A stretch of DNA of 64,000 nt from Mesobacillus jeotgali (lineage in GTDB: Bacteria > Bacillota > Bacilli > Bacillales > Cytobacillaceae): assembly GCF_900166585.1 (NCBI RefSeq), contig NZ_FVZC01000008.1, forward strand, positions 930,001 to 994,000, written 5' to 3'. This document shows positions 42,952 to 51,834 of this stretch, in pieces. The notes under the pieces are model-generated. The model searched no databases and was not told where the DNA came from. It saw nothing but the letters and a program-made list of their open reading frames with translations. The position numbers were made by a program, and so were the translations under genes. The stretch's first letter is position 1, and each line of letters starts with the position of its first letter.

Positions 42952-43920
42952 ATGAAAGCGATAGTTTGTGATAAATATGGTTCACCCGATGTACTTGAAT
43001 TAAAAGAGATTGAAAAACCTTTACCCACCGAGAATCAAGTATTGGTAAAGATTCATTCATCATCTATGAACTTTGGTAACTTGGTTCTTTTGAAGGGCAA
43101 ACCCTTCTTGGCCCGCTTTGTCTTCGGACTAACGAAACCAAAATACTCTATTCCAGGGGGTGACATAGCTGGTACAGTTGAGGCTGTCGGCAAAGACGTT
43201 AAGCTATTTCAGGCAGGTGATGAAGTATTCGGCGACCTTTCTGGCTGTGGCTGGGGTGGTTTTGCTGAATATGTAACTGTCCCTGAATGCGCTTTAGCCC
43301 TAAAACCAACCAATATCTCCTTCGAGGAAGCAGCTGCGACACCTATGGCAGGTGTGACTGCCTTACAGGGACTACGTGATAAAGGTAAGATTAAAGCGGG
43401 ACAGAAAGTATTGATTTATGGGGCATCAGGTGGTGTCGGCACTTTCGCGGTACAAATTGCCAAATCATTTGGGGCTGAAATAACAGGTGTATGTAGTACA
43501 CGAAATCTAGAAATATTGCGTTCAATAGGAGCCGACTATATCATTGATTATAAAAAAGAGGATTTCACACAAGAAGAGGGGGTTTATGATTTGATTCTTG
43601 GTGTGAACGGTTCTAATTCCATTTTTGCTTATAAACGTGTATTAAAACAAAATGGGAATTTCGTTCACGTAGGAGGTTCCGAGTCCCAGTATTTTCAAAC
43701 GTTATTTCTTGGACCTTTTATTTCAATGACTGGAGGCAAGAAAATAAGTAATTTGTTACAGAGAGCAAACCCAAAAGACTTAAATTATGTAAAAGAATTA
43801 CTTGAGACTGGCAAAGTAAAGCCAATAATTGATAAACGCTATAAGTTAAGTGAAGTAACTGAAGCATTCAAATATTTTCAGGAAGGTCATGCTCAAGGTA
43901 AAGTGGTAATTACTATATAA
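42952..43920 (+). CDS. Zinc-independent quinone oxidoreductase / medium-chain dehydrogenase
   Basis: A 322-residue NADPH-dependent MDR protein of the quinone-reductase type. N-terminal GroES-like fold (1-125) with GGDIAGTVEAVG, then a Rossmann domain with YGASGGVGTFAVQIAK, the AxxGxxG motif of this family. The structural-zinc cysteine cluster is absent. It reduces quinones or enals. Single gene between two intergenic regions. Confidence 0.87.
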   Translation: MKAIVCDKYGSPDVLELKEIEKPLPTENQVLVKIHSSSMNFGNLVLLKGKPFLARFVFGLTKPKYSIPGGDIAGTVEAVGKDVKLFQAGDEVFGDLSGCGWGGFAEYVTVPECALALKPTNISFEEAAATPMAGVTALQGLRDKGKIKAGQKVLIYGASGGVGTFAVQIAKSFGAEITGVCSTRNLEILRSIGADYIIDYKKEDFTQEEGVYDLILGVNGSNSIFAYKRVLKQNGNFVHVGGSESQYFQTLFLGPFISMTGGKKISNLLQRANPKDLNYVKELLETGKVKPIIDKRYKLSEVTEAFKYFQEGHAQGKVVITI

Positions 43921-44329
43921 TTCAAAGCTGACTTTAATAACCCCCCTAACCATTTCTGCTCATGTAAAATTCGCTTTCCGTCCTTCGGAACACTCTTGAT
44001 TGTATTTAACCAGTTATTCGGATATCATCCAATCCCAAATTTTAAGTTCCGGTTTGCGGATTTTAAAAAATCACCTACTATCAACACCTTAACCAAAACT
44101 ACATTAATATATCTAAACGCACTCAGCATACAGCATGTGCCATATTTTTATCATGGTCAGCTTATTAAACTTTTGAATTTATGCTTAAGAATTGGCAACA
44201 ATATAGATTTATCAATAAGAAAGCAATGCGATTTCATATTCGAAATGCATTGCTTTTATTTATGTTTTTATAGTTGTGGACTAGTGTCAACTCGATCGCC
44301 AAGGAAAACAATAAAAATTGAATGGATAT
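43921..44329. other. 409-bp intergenic region with a terminator-like hairpin
   Basis: A frame at 43996-44373 has no RBS and a composition unlike the neighbours, so I do not call it a gene. A strong inverted repeat AAAGCAATGC-ATTTC/GAAAT-GCATTGCTTT (44219-44255) with T-rich tail probably ends transcripts from the quinone reductase gene or from the minus-strand regulator. Confidence 0.5.
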
Positions 44330-44869
44330 CTATAATACATCTTTCAACTCAGTATCAGCATAAATTGAGATAAAGACCACGGCTTTTTCCTCTCCGATAT
44401 TTTTAACGTAGTGGGGAACACTGGCATTCCAGCTAAAAGAATCTCCTTCTTCTATAATAAACGAATCCTCTCCTTGTTCTGCCAGGATTTTCCCTTTCAG
44501 TACTAAATGACTTTCTTCCCCTTCATGTGAATGTGGTTCTCCGATAGAAGCCCCTGGAGGAAATTCTACGATCATTGTTCTTAGTCCGCCCTTTGAAGCC
44601 AGGTGTTCAATCTTCAAATTGTGAAAAGAAGAATTGGTTCTTGCCTCTTTGCGAATGACACGCATATGCTGTTTCTTTTCTAATAATAAATAGGGGAGTG
44701 GAACCCCAAGAAACTCAGCAATGGTACTTAATGTACTAATTGAAGGGGATGTATTGTTATTTTCAACATTGCTTATAAAGCCTTTGGATAGACCTGTACC
44801 TTCACACATTTGGGCAATCGTGATCTTTTTTCTGTTTCGTATGGCTCGGATCTTTGTTCCAATATCCAA
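44330..44869 (-). CDS. XRE-family regulator with C-terminal cupin sensor
   Basis: A 179-residue repressor-type protein: helix-turn-helix (about 6-62, TIAQMCEGTGLSKGFISNVENN) and a cupin_2 domain (about 105-175, PPGASIGEPHSHEGEESHLVLKG). The cupin keeps the H-x-H...E metal motif, so it may bind a metal and a small ligand. TTG 44869 is chosen because GAGGTGG (44875-44881) is then spaced five bases. It is divergent from the esterase-dioxygenase-DoxX genes and is their probable regulator. Confidence 0.82.
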   Translation of the reverse strand: MDIGTKIRAIRNRKKITIAQMCEGTGLSKGFISNVENNNTSPSISTLSTIAEFLGVPLPYLLLEKKQHMRVIRKEARTNSSFHNLKIEHLASKGGLRTMIVEFPPGASIGEPHSHEGEESHLVLKGKILAEQGEDSFIIEEGDSFSWNASVPHYVKNIGEEKAVVFISIYADTELKDVL

Positions 44870-44928
44870 CTTAACCACCTCTGATGTTTTCTTTTAAGAA
44901 ACTTATTTATATATTAGCAAAAATGCTG

Positions 44929-44957
44929 TTGACAGACCACCCTATTTATTGTTATCT
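44929..44957 (+). promoter_or_regulatory. Sigma-A promoter of the esterase-dioxygenase operon
   Basis: TTGACA (44929-44934), 17-bp spacer, TTATCT (44952-44957). It leaves a leader of about 130 nt. Confidence 0.65.
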
Positions 44958-44968
44958 TTTAAACAACA

Positions 44969-45034
44969 AATATTCTTATTACAAAACAAACGAATAGTTA
45001 CTTTTTTGATTTGAGGTTTCTAAATAAGAATATT
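44969..45034. promoter_or_regulatory. Split 12-bp inverted repeat in the operon leader
   Basis: AATATTCTTATT (44969-44980) and its exact complement AATAAGAATATT (45023-45034) are separated by 42 bp, just after the promoter. They could be paired operators for the XRE-cupin regulator (DNA loop) or a long RNA hairpin. Confidence 0.5.
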
Positions 45035-45093
45035 AAATTTCTATCAGTAAAATCCAAGTGGGTAGGATCATCATATAGAAGGGGTGCTGTAAC

Positions 45094-45735
45094 TTGAATT
45101 CATCTATGCTTTATGAACTTCGAACACCATCAAAGGTTGAGCCCGATAAAACCTATCCTGCACTTTTTGTCATGCATGGAATGGGGAGTAATGAACAAAA
45201 TATGCTTTCGTTAGTAGCTGGGTTAGAAGAAAAGTTTTATATTTTTAGTATTCGCGGGCCACTGTCTCAACCGCCAGGTTTCGCCTATTTTACGATACAA
45301 GGCTATGGAAAACCGCACCGGGAAGTTTTTGATCAAGGAATCTCACAGCTGACTAATTTTATTGATCATGCAGCCGGACGATATCCGATTGATCAAGAAC
45401 GCTTATATTTGCTTGGATTTAGCCAGGGAGCTATTGTATCCATGACACTTGGCTTAGCACTTGGCAAACGCATCAAGGGGATAGTTGCTTTGAGCGGATA
45501 TATACCAGGATTTGTAAAAGAAGAATACACGATTCAACCTGTTGATCATCTTTCCTTGTTTATTTCTCACGGAGAATTTGACAATGTTTTGCCCTATGAA
45601 TGGGGAGTAGAAAGTAAAGAGTTTTTTGAAGGGTTAAAATCACAAGTAACTTTTAAAGCCTACCAAGAAGGTCATACTGTTTCAATTAAGAACCAACAGG
45701 ATTTTACCAAGTGGTTACTTGAAGATGTAGATTGA
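45094..45735 (+). CDS. Alpha/beta hydrolase, phospholipase/carboxylesterase family (MhqD-like)
   Basis: A 213-residue serine esterase. The nucleophile is in LLGFSQGAIVSM, with the acid in HGEFDNVLP and the His in YQEGHTVSI, completing the triad; LFVMHGMGSNE gives the oxyanion region. The length and the next genes recall MhqD, a quinone-stress esterase in B. subtilis. The start at 45094 (TTG) has GGGGTGC upstream. First gene of a probable three-gene operon. Confidence 0.83.
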   Translation: MNSSMLYELRTPSKVEPDKTYPALFVMHGMGSNEQNMLSLVAGLEEKFYIFSIRGPLSQPPGFAYFTIQGYGKPHREVFDQGISQLTNFIDHAAGRYPIDQERLYLLGFSQGAIVSMTLGLALGKRIKGIVALSGYIPGFVKEEYTIQPVDHLSLFISHGEFDNVLPYEWGVESKEFFEGLKSQVTFKAYQEGHTVSIKNQQDFTKWLLEDVD

Positions 45736-45761
45736 TAAAACCATTAAGGAGGAATTTTATA

Positions 45762-46553
45762 ATGATGCCAGCTTTATTTGTTGCCCATGGAGCACCTCTA
45801 TTGGCAATTCAAAATAATGAATATACTCAATTCCTGAATTCGTTCGGCAAGGAACTGCCCAGGCCTAAAGCAATCATTTTGTTTTCAGCACACTGGGAAT
45901 CATCTCTGCAGCAAGTTAGTAATGTAGAAGACTATAGAACGATTTACGATTTTGGAGGATTTCCAGAAGAATTGTATCGTATTCAGTATCCGGCTAAAGG
46001 TAATGGAACCATTGCAAAGGAAATTACAGAGTTGTTAACTGAACAGGGAGTGCCTTTTGAAGTGGATAGCACACGCGGCTTAGATCATGGGGCATGGGTA
46101 GTTCTTAGGTTAATGTATCCTGATGCTGATATCCCTGTCATTTCAATGTCTGTAAACCCCAGCCTTACACCTGAGGAACAATATCAAATTGGACGTTCTT
46201 TGTCAACATTAAGAGAAAAAGACGTTTTAATCATTGCAAGCGGAGGAACGGTCCATAATCTTGGAGCCTTAAGGATGGTCAGCAATAATCAAACAGTTGA
46301 TCAATGGGCAATTGACTTCGACAGGTGGCTTGAGCAGCATATTACTAATTGGGATTTAGAATCCTTATTCAAATATGATTCATTAGCTCCGAATGCGAAA
46401 ATGGCTGTTCCGCCATATGGAAATGAACACTTCATACCAATTTTTTATGCAATGGGTGCCGCAGATCAAGTAAAAAGTGCAAAGCTGCTTCACCGCAGTT
46501 ATCAATATGGAAACCTCAGCCACAGTGTATGGCAATTTGGGGAGTCCAAGTAA
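45762..46553 (+). CDS. LigB-type extradiol ring-cleavage dioxygenase (4,5-DOPA dioxygenase family)
   Basis: A 263-residue class III extradiol dioxygenase. Metal/active-site histidines stand in FVAHGAPL (H9), SAHWESS (H44), LDHGAWV (H109) and GGTVHNL (H165). The family opens catechol-type rings (YgiD/DODA group). ATG 45762 is taken because AAGGAGGA precedes it at the right distance; the longer frame overlaps the esterase stop. Together with the DoxX gene it suggests catechol or quinone detoxification. Confidence 0.88.
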   Translation: MMPALFVAHGAPLLAIQNNEYTQFLNSFGKELPRPKAIILFSAHWESSLQQVSNVEDYRTIYDFGGFPEELYRIQYPAKGNGTIAKEITELLTEQGVPFEVDSTRGLDHGAWVVLRLMYPDADIPVISMSVNPSLTPEEQYQIGRSLSTLREKDVLIIASGGTVHNLGALRMVSNNQTVDQWAIDFDRWLEQHITNWDLESLFKYDSLAPNAKMAVPPYGNEHFIPIFYAMGAADQVKSAKLLHRSYQYGNLSHSVWQFGESK

Positions 46554-46592
46554 CTGCAATTATATTATTGACAAGACATGGAGGAAGAAAAA

Positions 46593-47021
46593 ATGGAAAA
46601 TAAATACGAAGTAAGTATATTGATTTTGCGAATAGTCTTAGGTATTAGTTTCTTCGTTCACGGATTAGCAAAATTCCAGGGTGGGATTGAAAATACAGTT
46701 GGATGGTTTGGCAGTATTGGTTTACCAGGATTCCTTGCTTATGGCGTTGCTTTTATAGAAATAGTTGGTGGTATTGCCCTAGTACTTGGCTTGTTTACAA
46801 GAATTGTTTCAATCATATTTATACTATTGATGGTTGGGGCAATTATAAAAGTGAAATTAGCTGCAGGATTCTTAGGGAACGGACAAATGGCTGGATATGA
46901 ATTGGATTTGGCATACTTGGCAATGGCAGTTTCTATTGCGATCACTGGTTCAAAGGCTTATGCACTAGATTCATTTATTGGTAAGGGACAAAAGGCAGAA
47001 AAGGCAATACATGTCCTTTAA
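46593..47021 (+). CDS. DoxX family membrane protein (MhqP-like)
   Basis: A 142-residue four-helix membrane protein of the DoxX family (ILRIVLGISFFVHGLAKFQGG near the N-terminus, GVAFIEIVGGIALVLGLFTR). ATG 46593 has TGGAGGA upstream; an earlier in-frame ATG at 46578 overlaps that RBS. MhqP (YdfP), its B. subtilis relative, is induced by hydroquinones. Probably the last gene of the esterase-dioxygenase operon. Confidence 0.83.
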   Translation: MENKYEVSILILRIVLGISFFVHGLAKFQGGIENTVGWFGSIGLPGFLAYGVAFIEIVGGIALVLGLFTRIVSIIFILLMVGAIIKVKLAAGFLGNGQMAGYELDLAYLAMAVSIAITGSKAYALDSFIGKGQKAEKAIHVL

Positions 47022-47045
47022 TTTACCATGAATGCAGTTTTCTTG

Positions 47046-47084
47046 AAGGCATTACTTCATTAATAGAGGTAATGCTTTCTTTTA
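47046..47084 (+). terminator. Terminator after the DoxX gene
   Basis: AAGGCATTAC/GTAATGCTTT stem followed by CTTTTAT. Confidence 0.75.
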
Positions 47085-47236
47085 TATTATATTGACATTC
47101 ACTCTCTGAGATTATCCTGCGCCGGAGAATTGTCTCTTAGAATTGTGTTGGTTCCGCTCCTGCGGCCCCCTATTGATTGTGGAGGCTGATAAAGGTAAGC
47201 ATTTTTTAAATAGTAAAATAGAAAGGGAGATGCGGT

Positions 47237-47428
47237 ATGCCGATTATTCAAATAACCATGCTGGAAGGCAGAGATCAAAAAACCATTGAAACATGTATGA
47301 AGAATATTGCCCGTACTGTGCAAAAATCACTTGGAGTCCCATTAACAAGCATTCGCATTGTAGTGAATGAGGTTCCAAAAAATCGTTTTGCAGTGGGAGA
47401 TACACTAAAAAGTGAGATGCAGGAATAG
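47237..47428 (+). CDS. 4-Oxalocrotonate tautomerase
   Basis: A 63-codon gene for a 62-residue mature enzyme. After loss of Met the catalytic Pro1 is exposed, and Arg11 and Arg39, the other two key residues of 4-OT, are both at the canonical positions. It converts 2-hydroxymuconate to 2-oxohex-3-enedioate in the meta-cleavage pathway of catechols. GGGAGATG-type RBS precedes ATG 47237. It is followed within 12 bp by a hydratase/decarboxylase gene, the next step or the one after it. Confidence 0.9.
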   Translation: MPIIQITMLEGRDQKTIETCMKNIARTVQKSLGVPLTSIRIVVNEVPKNRFAVGDTLKSEMQE

Positions 47429-47438
47429 GGGGATATCG

Positions 47439-48218
47439 ATGCTGGACTATAGAGTTCTTGCTGAATATTTACTTAAAGCAGAGAAACAAAAACAAGCCGT
47501 TTCTTGTATATCAGATAAGGTGGAACATTTTAATCTGGAAATGGGATATAGGGTGCAACAGGAGCTTGTAAAAAGTAAAGTTGAGTCTGGTAACAGGGTG
47601 ACGGCTTACAAGATGGGTCTTACCAGTCAAGCAAAAATGAAGCAAATGAAAGTTGATACCCCTATATACGGGTATATTTTTGATTACATGGACGTTCCCG
47701 ACAAGGGCCAGATCCGAATGGAAGATTTTATCCATCCAAAAGTGGAGGCGGAGCTTGCCTTTATTTTAGGGGAAGACATTGAAGGGACAAATGTTACAGG
47801 TGAGCAAGTATTGGAAAGAACCCAGTGGATACTGCCTGCCCTTGAGATCATTGACAGCCGGTATGAGAATTTTCGGTTTAAGCTGCCCGATGTGGTTGCG
47901 GATAACACATCTGCATCACGGGTCATTTTCGGGAATCGTTTATTCCAGCCCCAGGACTTTGCCGTTGATTCAATTGGTGTATCTATGTCATTAAACGGTG
48001 AGATAAGAGCAAGCGGAGTAAGTTCAGCAGTTTTGGGAAATCCGGCTAATTCTGTAGCGTTATTAGCCAAAATGTTATATGAAGAAAAAAAGGAGAAAAT
48101 GAAAAAGGGCTCTGTCATTTTGACAGGGGGAATTACGGAGGCTGTGCTATTAAAAAAAGGGGACCATGTTATAACGGAATATGAAGGAATGGGTGAAGTC
48201 TCATTTCAAGTTCTATAA
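47439..48218 (+). CDS. 2-Oxopent-4-enoate hydratase / 4-oxalocrotonate decarboxylase
   Basis: A 259-residue member of the MhpD/XylI/XylJ family, which decarboxylates 4-oxalocrotonate or hydrates 2-oxopent-4-enoate. Marks: VTAYKMGLTSQAKMKQM, HPKVEAELAFILGEDIEG, ALEIIDSRYENFRFKLPDVVADN, and the metal site in EAELAF. ATG 47439 is preferred (AGGGGGATATCG upstream); a longer frame from 47412 overlaps the tautomerase gene. Adjacency to 4-OT favours the decarboxylase (XylI/DmpH) role, but the two activities are not separable by eye. Confidence 0.85.
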   Translation: MLDYRVLAEYLLKAEKQKQAVSCISDKVEHFNLEMGYRVQQELVKSKVESGNRVTAYKMGLTSQAKMKQMKVDTPIYGYIFDYMDVPDKGQIRMEDFIHPKVEAELAFILGEDIEGTNVTGEQVLERTQWILPALEIIDSRYENFRFKLPDVVADNTSASRVIFGNRLFQPQDFAVDSIGVSMSLNGEIRASGVSSAVLGNPANSVALLAKMLYEEKKEKMKKGSVILTGGITEAVLLKKGDHVITEYEGMGEVSFQVL

Positions 48219-48342
48219 GTAATTATCTGATTGAAAAAAATGTTAAAAACTAAGCGATATAAAACCCCAGGTTGTTGTATTTATTGAAAACCTTTTTCGA
48301 AAGAAATATAGAAATAATAATTTACAGTCGATTTATCAAAGA

Positions 48343-48370
48343 ACCCCGCCTGACAATATGGCGGGGTTTG
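48343..48370. terminator. Shared terminator between hydratase and chemoreceptor genes
   Basis: AACCCCGCC/GGCGGGGTT stem with a nine-base loop between convergent genes; the T-run is short on both sides. Confidence 0.7.
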
Positions 48371-48373
48371 GTG

Positions 48374-50107
48374 TTAAATTATAAACTTTTTAACGCTGTT
48401 CTCCAGTTTTTGTGACAAATCCCTCAGGGAAGTCGTAAGTTCCGCAATTTCTCCGATTGAGTCTGCCTGAACGTCTGTCGAGGAGGCCGCTTCTTTTGAC
48501 GCAGATGCGGTTTCTTTGAGCAGTCTAGTAAATTCGTTCACTGTAGAAGAAATTTCTTCAGCCCCCGCCGATAGTTGTTCAGTCACCGCAGAAACTTCTT
48601 CAATTTCTGCGCTTACTGCTTCGATGGATTGAAGCATGCCAATGAATTTGTGGCCGGTATTTTGGATCGAACTCGTCCCCAGCTTGACTTCGTTTACACT
48701 TTTGTTCATCGACTCAACAGCGGCTTCAATTGTTATTCTAAATGTATTCAGCAATTCCTCGATTCTGGCTGCTGAGTTCTTTGATTCCTCTGCCAGTTTC
48801 CGTACTTCTTGCGAAACAACCGCGAATCCCTTTCCATGTTCTCCCGCTCTTGCTGCTTCAATTGCTGCATTTAACGCAAGCAGGTTCGTCTGTTCAGAAA
48901 TTCCGGTAATCAAGGCGACGATGGTTTTAATTTCATCTGCCTTCTTACCCAGGGTCAAGACGGTCTCAGAGGACAATTCCACAGATTCTTTAACAATTTC
49001 AATTCTGCCAATGACGGACTCTAGTTCGGAATAGCCTTCCTTTGCCTGCTCAGTTACCGAAACGGAAGATTCACTAACTTCGGAAGCAGCTTCCGCGATA
49101 CGGTGGACCCCGATTGCTATCTCATCCATTGCCTTTGTAGTTTCCATGCTCGATTCCAGCTGTATGTCGGTAGCTGAGGCAACGTGCTGGATACTATGTA
49201 CGATGGTACCTGATGACTCGTGGATTCCACCCATTTCATGGCCAAGCTTGTTGGCTGCAGACAATAACTGATTGGCGGAATGTTTGATATCGTGGATCAT
49301 TTCCGAAGTATTCAAAGCCATTTTTTCAAAAGAGGCCAGAAGCTGCGGAATTTCATCTTTGCCCTTTACCTTTATCCCATGCAAAGCGTTTTGTGCATTT
49401 ACAAAGTTTCCTTCAGCCATTTCATTGGAGGCCTCCATCAGAACCCCAATGGGCCGTAAGCTTTTGTTCAAGAAAATTGTCAGAATAGCAACTATTGCAA
49501 CAACTAACACCACCATAAAGCCGATAATAACTGGAAGTACACTAAGGTTAACTTCGTGTGTAATTGTGCCCACCTTCCTGGCATCCACGTCTATACCGAT
49601 TATCCCAATCACTTCTCCGGCGGAATTTTTAATCGGCGCAAAAGCACTTAAATAATCGCCATATTTCTTGTCTTCTACTATCTCTTTACTCGTACTCTTG
49701 CCTTCCAATACCGGCTGAATGTCCGCATAGGAGGTAGTTGAGGTTGCCTCTCCAATTGGACTGGCGACTTCGGAACCTGCAGGCTGGCCATCAATTAGGA
49801 TTACAGGCTGCTTATCTTCAACGCCAACAGTATAAACGTAAAATGCACCTGTCAATTCACGAGCTTCATTTAGACGCTCTCTAAGTGTCCAATATGTATC
49901 GGTTTCAGACGGATTATTCAAAAACTGCTCATATAAGTCAGTGTCAACCTTGGCAGCCAGGCTTTCCGCAATGCTCACGCTGTAACCAGAAATAGAGCGT
50001 TCAACCGTATCATTGTTGTTTTTAAATATGATGCCAATCATCCCTGCCAAAACCACTATCATTCCGATGGCAGTGACAAGGGCAATTTTCCAGCTTAGCT
50101 TTTTCAT
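48374..50107 (-). CDS. Methyl-accepting chemotaxis protein
   Basis: A 577-residue chemoreceptor: membrane helix (about 8-30), extracytoplasmic sensing domain (31-180), second helix (about 188-212), HAMP (about 213-265) and a signalling coiled coil whose hairpin tip holds [35 protein letters not shown]. It signals to CheA/CheW. ATG 50107 on the complement has GGGGGA upstream; the longer frame begins in that RBS. No chemotaxis genes are adjacent, as is usual for orphan receptors. The ligand is unknown. Confidence 0.9.
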   Translation of the reverse strand: MKKLSWKIALVTAIGMIVVLAGMIGIIFKNNNDTVERSISGYSVSIAESLAAKVDTDLYEQFLNNPSETDTYWTLRERLNEARELTGAFYVYTVGVEDKQPVILIDGQPAGSEVASPIGEATSTTSYADIQPVLEGKSTSKEIVEDKKYGDYLSAFAPIKNSAGEVIGIIGIDVDARKVGTITHEVNLSVLPVIIGFMVVLVVAIVAILTIFLNKSLRPIGVLMEASNEMAEGNFVNAQNALHGIKVKGKDEIPQLLASFEKMALNTSEMIHDIKHSANQLLSAANKLGHEMGGIHESSGTIVHSIQHVASATDIQLESSMETTKAMDEIAIGVHRIAEAASEVSESSVSVTEQAKEGYSELESVIGRIEIVKESVELSSETVLTLGKKADEIKTIVALITGISEQTNLLALNAAIEAARAGEHGKGFAVVSQEVRKLAEESKNSAARIEELLNTFRITIEAAVESMNKSVNEVKLGTSSIQNTGHKFIGMLQSIEAVSAEIEEVSAVTEQLSAGAEEISSTVNEFTRLLKETASASKEAASSTDVQADSIGEIAELTTSLRDLSQKLENSVKKFII

Positions 50108-50558
50108 AAAATCCCCCATATGTAGTTATTCACCTTCTATATCGGAAAAATAGTCATGCTTATTTATAGAATTGAGTGAGAAGGAAGTACTGTAATTTAT
50201 GGAAGTGATGGAATAATTAGGGATACTGCAATTTTGGAAATACAATAATAATCTTTTCCTGGGACGGTTTCGGAAAATGATCCAAATGTTAACGGGATTG
50301 GCAATCCAGGCATCCTAATATTTTCGCTGATTTTCACAGTATTAAGGGATAAATAAAACAACAAAGGTTTCAGGGGGAGGCCGGGAAAGAGGAAAATCAA
50401 AGCGATTTTAATAGACTTAAGAATGGCTGAAAAATGAAAAAAATAATATATTGATATAATTATAGGAAGACTTTAAGCGATCAAAATTTTGAAAAAATCC
50501 CTAAGTGAATTCAGGGAAACTCGTTATAATTCACAATAAAATAAATTTAAGAAATTGT
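50108..50558. other. Intergenic region before the ilv promoter
   Basis: About 450 bp, AT-rich, with no coding frame supported by an RBS and no repeat I recognise. It contains the promoter of the chemoreceptor gene on the minus strand. Confidence 0.4.
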
Positions 50559-50587
50559 TTGACAAATGTAGATTACCATGATAATTT
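50559..50587 (+). promoter_or_regulatory. Sigma-A promoter of the ilv operon
   Basis: TTGACA (50559-50564), 17-bp spacer, TAATTT (50582-50587), about 30 bp before the T-box leader. Confidence 0.65.
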
Positions 50588-50616
50588 TTAATTAATTAAT
50601 TTGGAAAGTAAAAATC

Positions 50617-50880
50617 GATGACGAGAAGAGTAAGATGAGTGCCCTGTTCTACAGAGAGTCGGTAAATGGTGCAAGCCGATGTTCAGAACTGATCCGAAAA
50701 TCATCTCCGAGATGCAATGCTGAAATTTTCAGTAAGTATTGCCGGCTGGTCCGCCGTTACAAGGAACGCGTATGATTGTACGTTGATTGAGTGCCGTAAT
50801 ATGGATGTTTTTATCCAGAAACGGAACTAGGGTGGTATCGCGAGCTAACTCGTCCCTATTTTAGGGGCGAGTTTTTTTAT
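50617..50880 (+). ncRNA. T-box leader upstream of ilvE
   Basis: Stem I region (GACGAGAAGAGTAAGATG, GAGAGTCGGTAAATGGTGCAAGCCGA) is followed by a candidate specifier ATC (isoleucine) in CGAAAATCATCTCCGAG. The T-box AGGGTGGTATCGCGAG (50829-50844) and a terminator CTCGTCCCT/AGGGGCGAG with TTTTTTT (about 50850-50878) complete it. Uncharged tRNA should stabilise the antiterminator and switch on ilvE. The specifier is read from the local pattern only. Confidence 0.93.
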
Positions 50881-50912
50881 TTTCCAAAAAAATATATGGA
50901 AATGAGGAATGG

Positions 50913-51809
50913 ATGATGAAGGAGCAATTAATCTTTTTAAATGGCCAGTTTGTCAGTAAGAAGGATGCGGTTGTATCGGTGTATGATCATGGTTTTCTAT
51001 ACGGAGATGGTGTCTTCGAAGGGATCCGAGTGTATGAAGGCAATGTCTTCAGGCTGCAGGAGCATGTTGATCGGCTATATGACTCGGCTAAGTCCATTAT
51101 GTTGTCCATTCCTTACAGCAAACAGGAGTTAAGCGATCTTGTGGTTGAGACTTTGAGAGTGAATGACCTGTTAAATGCTTATATTCGCGTAGTTGTCTCC
51201 AGGGGAGTAGGGAATTTAGGCCTCGACCCGGCCTCCTGTTCACATCCGCAGGTCATTGTCATTGCGGAGGAGCTTGCACTATTCCCGAAAGAATTATACG
51301 AGTCGGGGATCGAGATTGTCACGGTAGCTACGAGACGGAATCGCTCGGATGTACTTTCACCAAAAGTGAAATCACTGAACTATTTGAATAATATCCTTGT
51401 CCGAATCGAGGCCGGTTTATCTGGTGTCAATGAAGCACTTATGCTGAATGATCAGGGCTACGTGGCGGAAGGTTCCGCGGATAATGTTTTTATCGTGAAA
51501 AATGGCCAGATTCTTACACCTCCTGGGTATGTCGGAGCACTGGAGGGGATCACAAGAAATGCCATCATGGAAATCGCTCATAATCTTGGCTTCTCGATGA
51601 GGGAGGAAGTTTTCACAAGGCATGATGTCTATGTGGCCGATGAAGTCTTTTTAACTGGAACGGCTGCAGAGGTGATTGCGGTTGTGAAGGTGGATGGACG
51701 GACCATCGGCGATGGAAAACCAGGTGATGTCACAAATCAACTTTTAAAAGAGTTTAGGAAAACTGTCGTTGAAGACGGGGTCAAAGTGTTTGAACAACAA
51801 AGTGTATAA
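50913..51809 (+). CDS. ilvE: Branched-chain amino-acid aminotransferase
   Basis: A 298-residue class IV PLP aminotransferase. The PLP lysine is in SPKVKSLNYLNNIL; YDHGFLYGDGVFEGIRVY and the EGSADNVFIVKNGQILTPP segment are family signatures. It makes isoleucine, valine and leucine from their 2-oxo acids. First gene after the T-box; ilvD follows 25 bp later. A second ATG three bases on is equally spaced from the RBS. Confidence 0.93.
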   Translation: MMKEQLIFLNGQFVSKKDAVVSVYDHGFLYGDGVFEGIRVYEGNVFRLQEHVDRLYDSAKSIMLSIPYSKQELSDLVVETLRVNDLLNAYIRVVVSRGVGNLGLDPASCSHPQVIVIAEELALFPKELYESGIEIVTVATRRNRSDVLSPKVKSLNYLNNILVRIEAGLSGVNEALMLNDQGYVAEGSADNVFIVKNGQILTPPGYVGALEGITRNAIMEIAHNLGFSMREEVFTRHDVYVADEVFLTGTAAEVIAVVKVDGRTIGDGKPGDVTNQLLKEFRKTVVEDGVKVFEQQSV

Positions 51810-51834
51810 AGAAGAATACTAGGGGGGATTTAGT

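Noticed and set aside
43996..44373. 125-codon frame between the quinone reductase and XRE genes
   Set aside because: No RBS, no recognisable domain, unusual composition, and it runs through a terminator hairpin and into the opposite-strand regulator gene.
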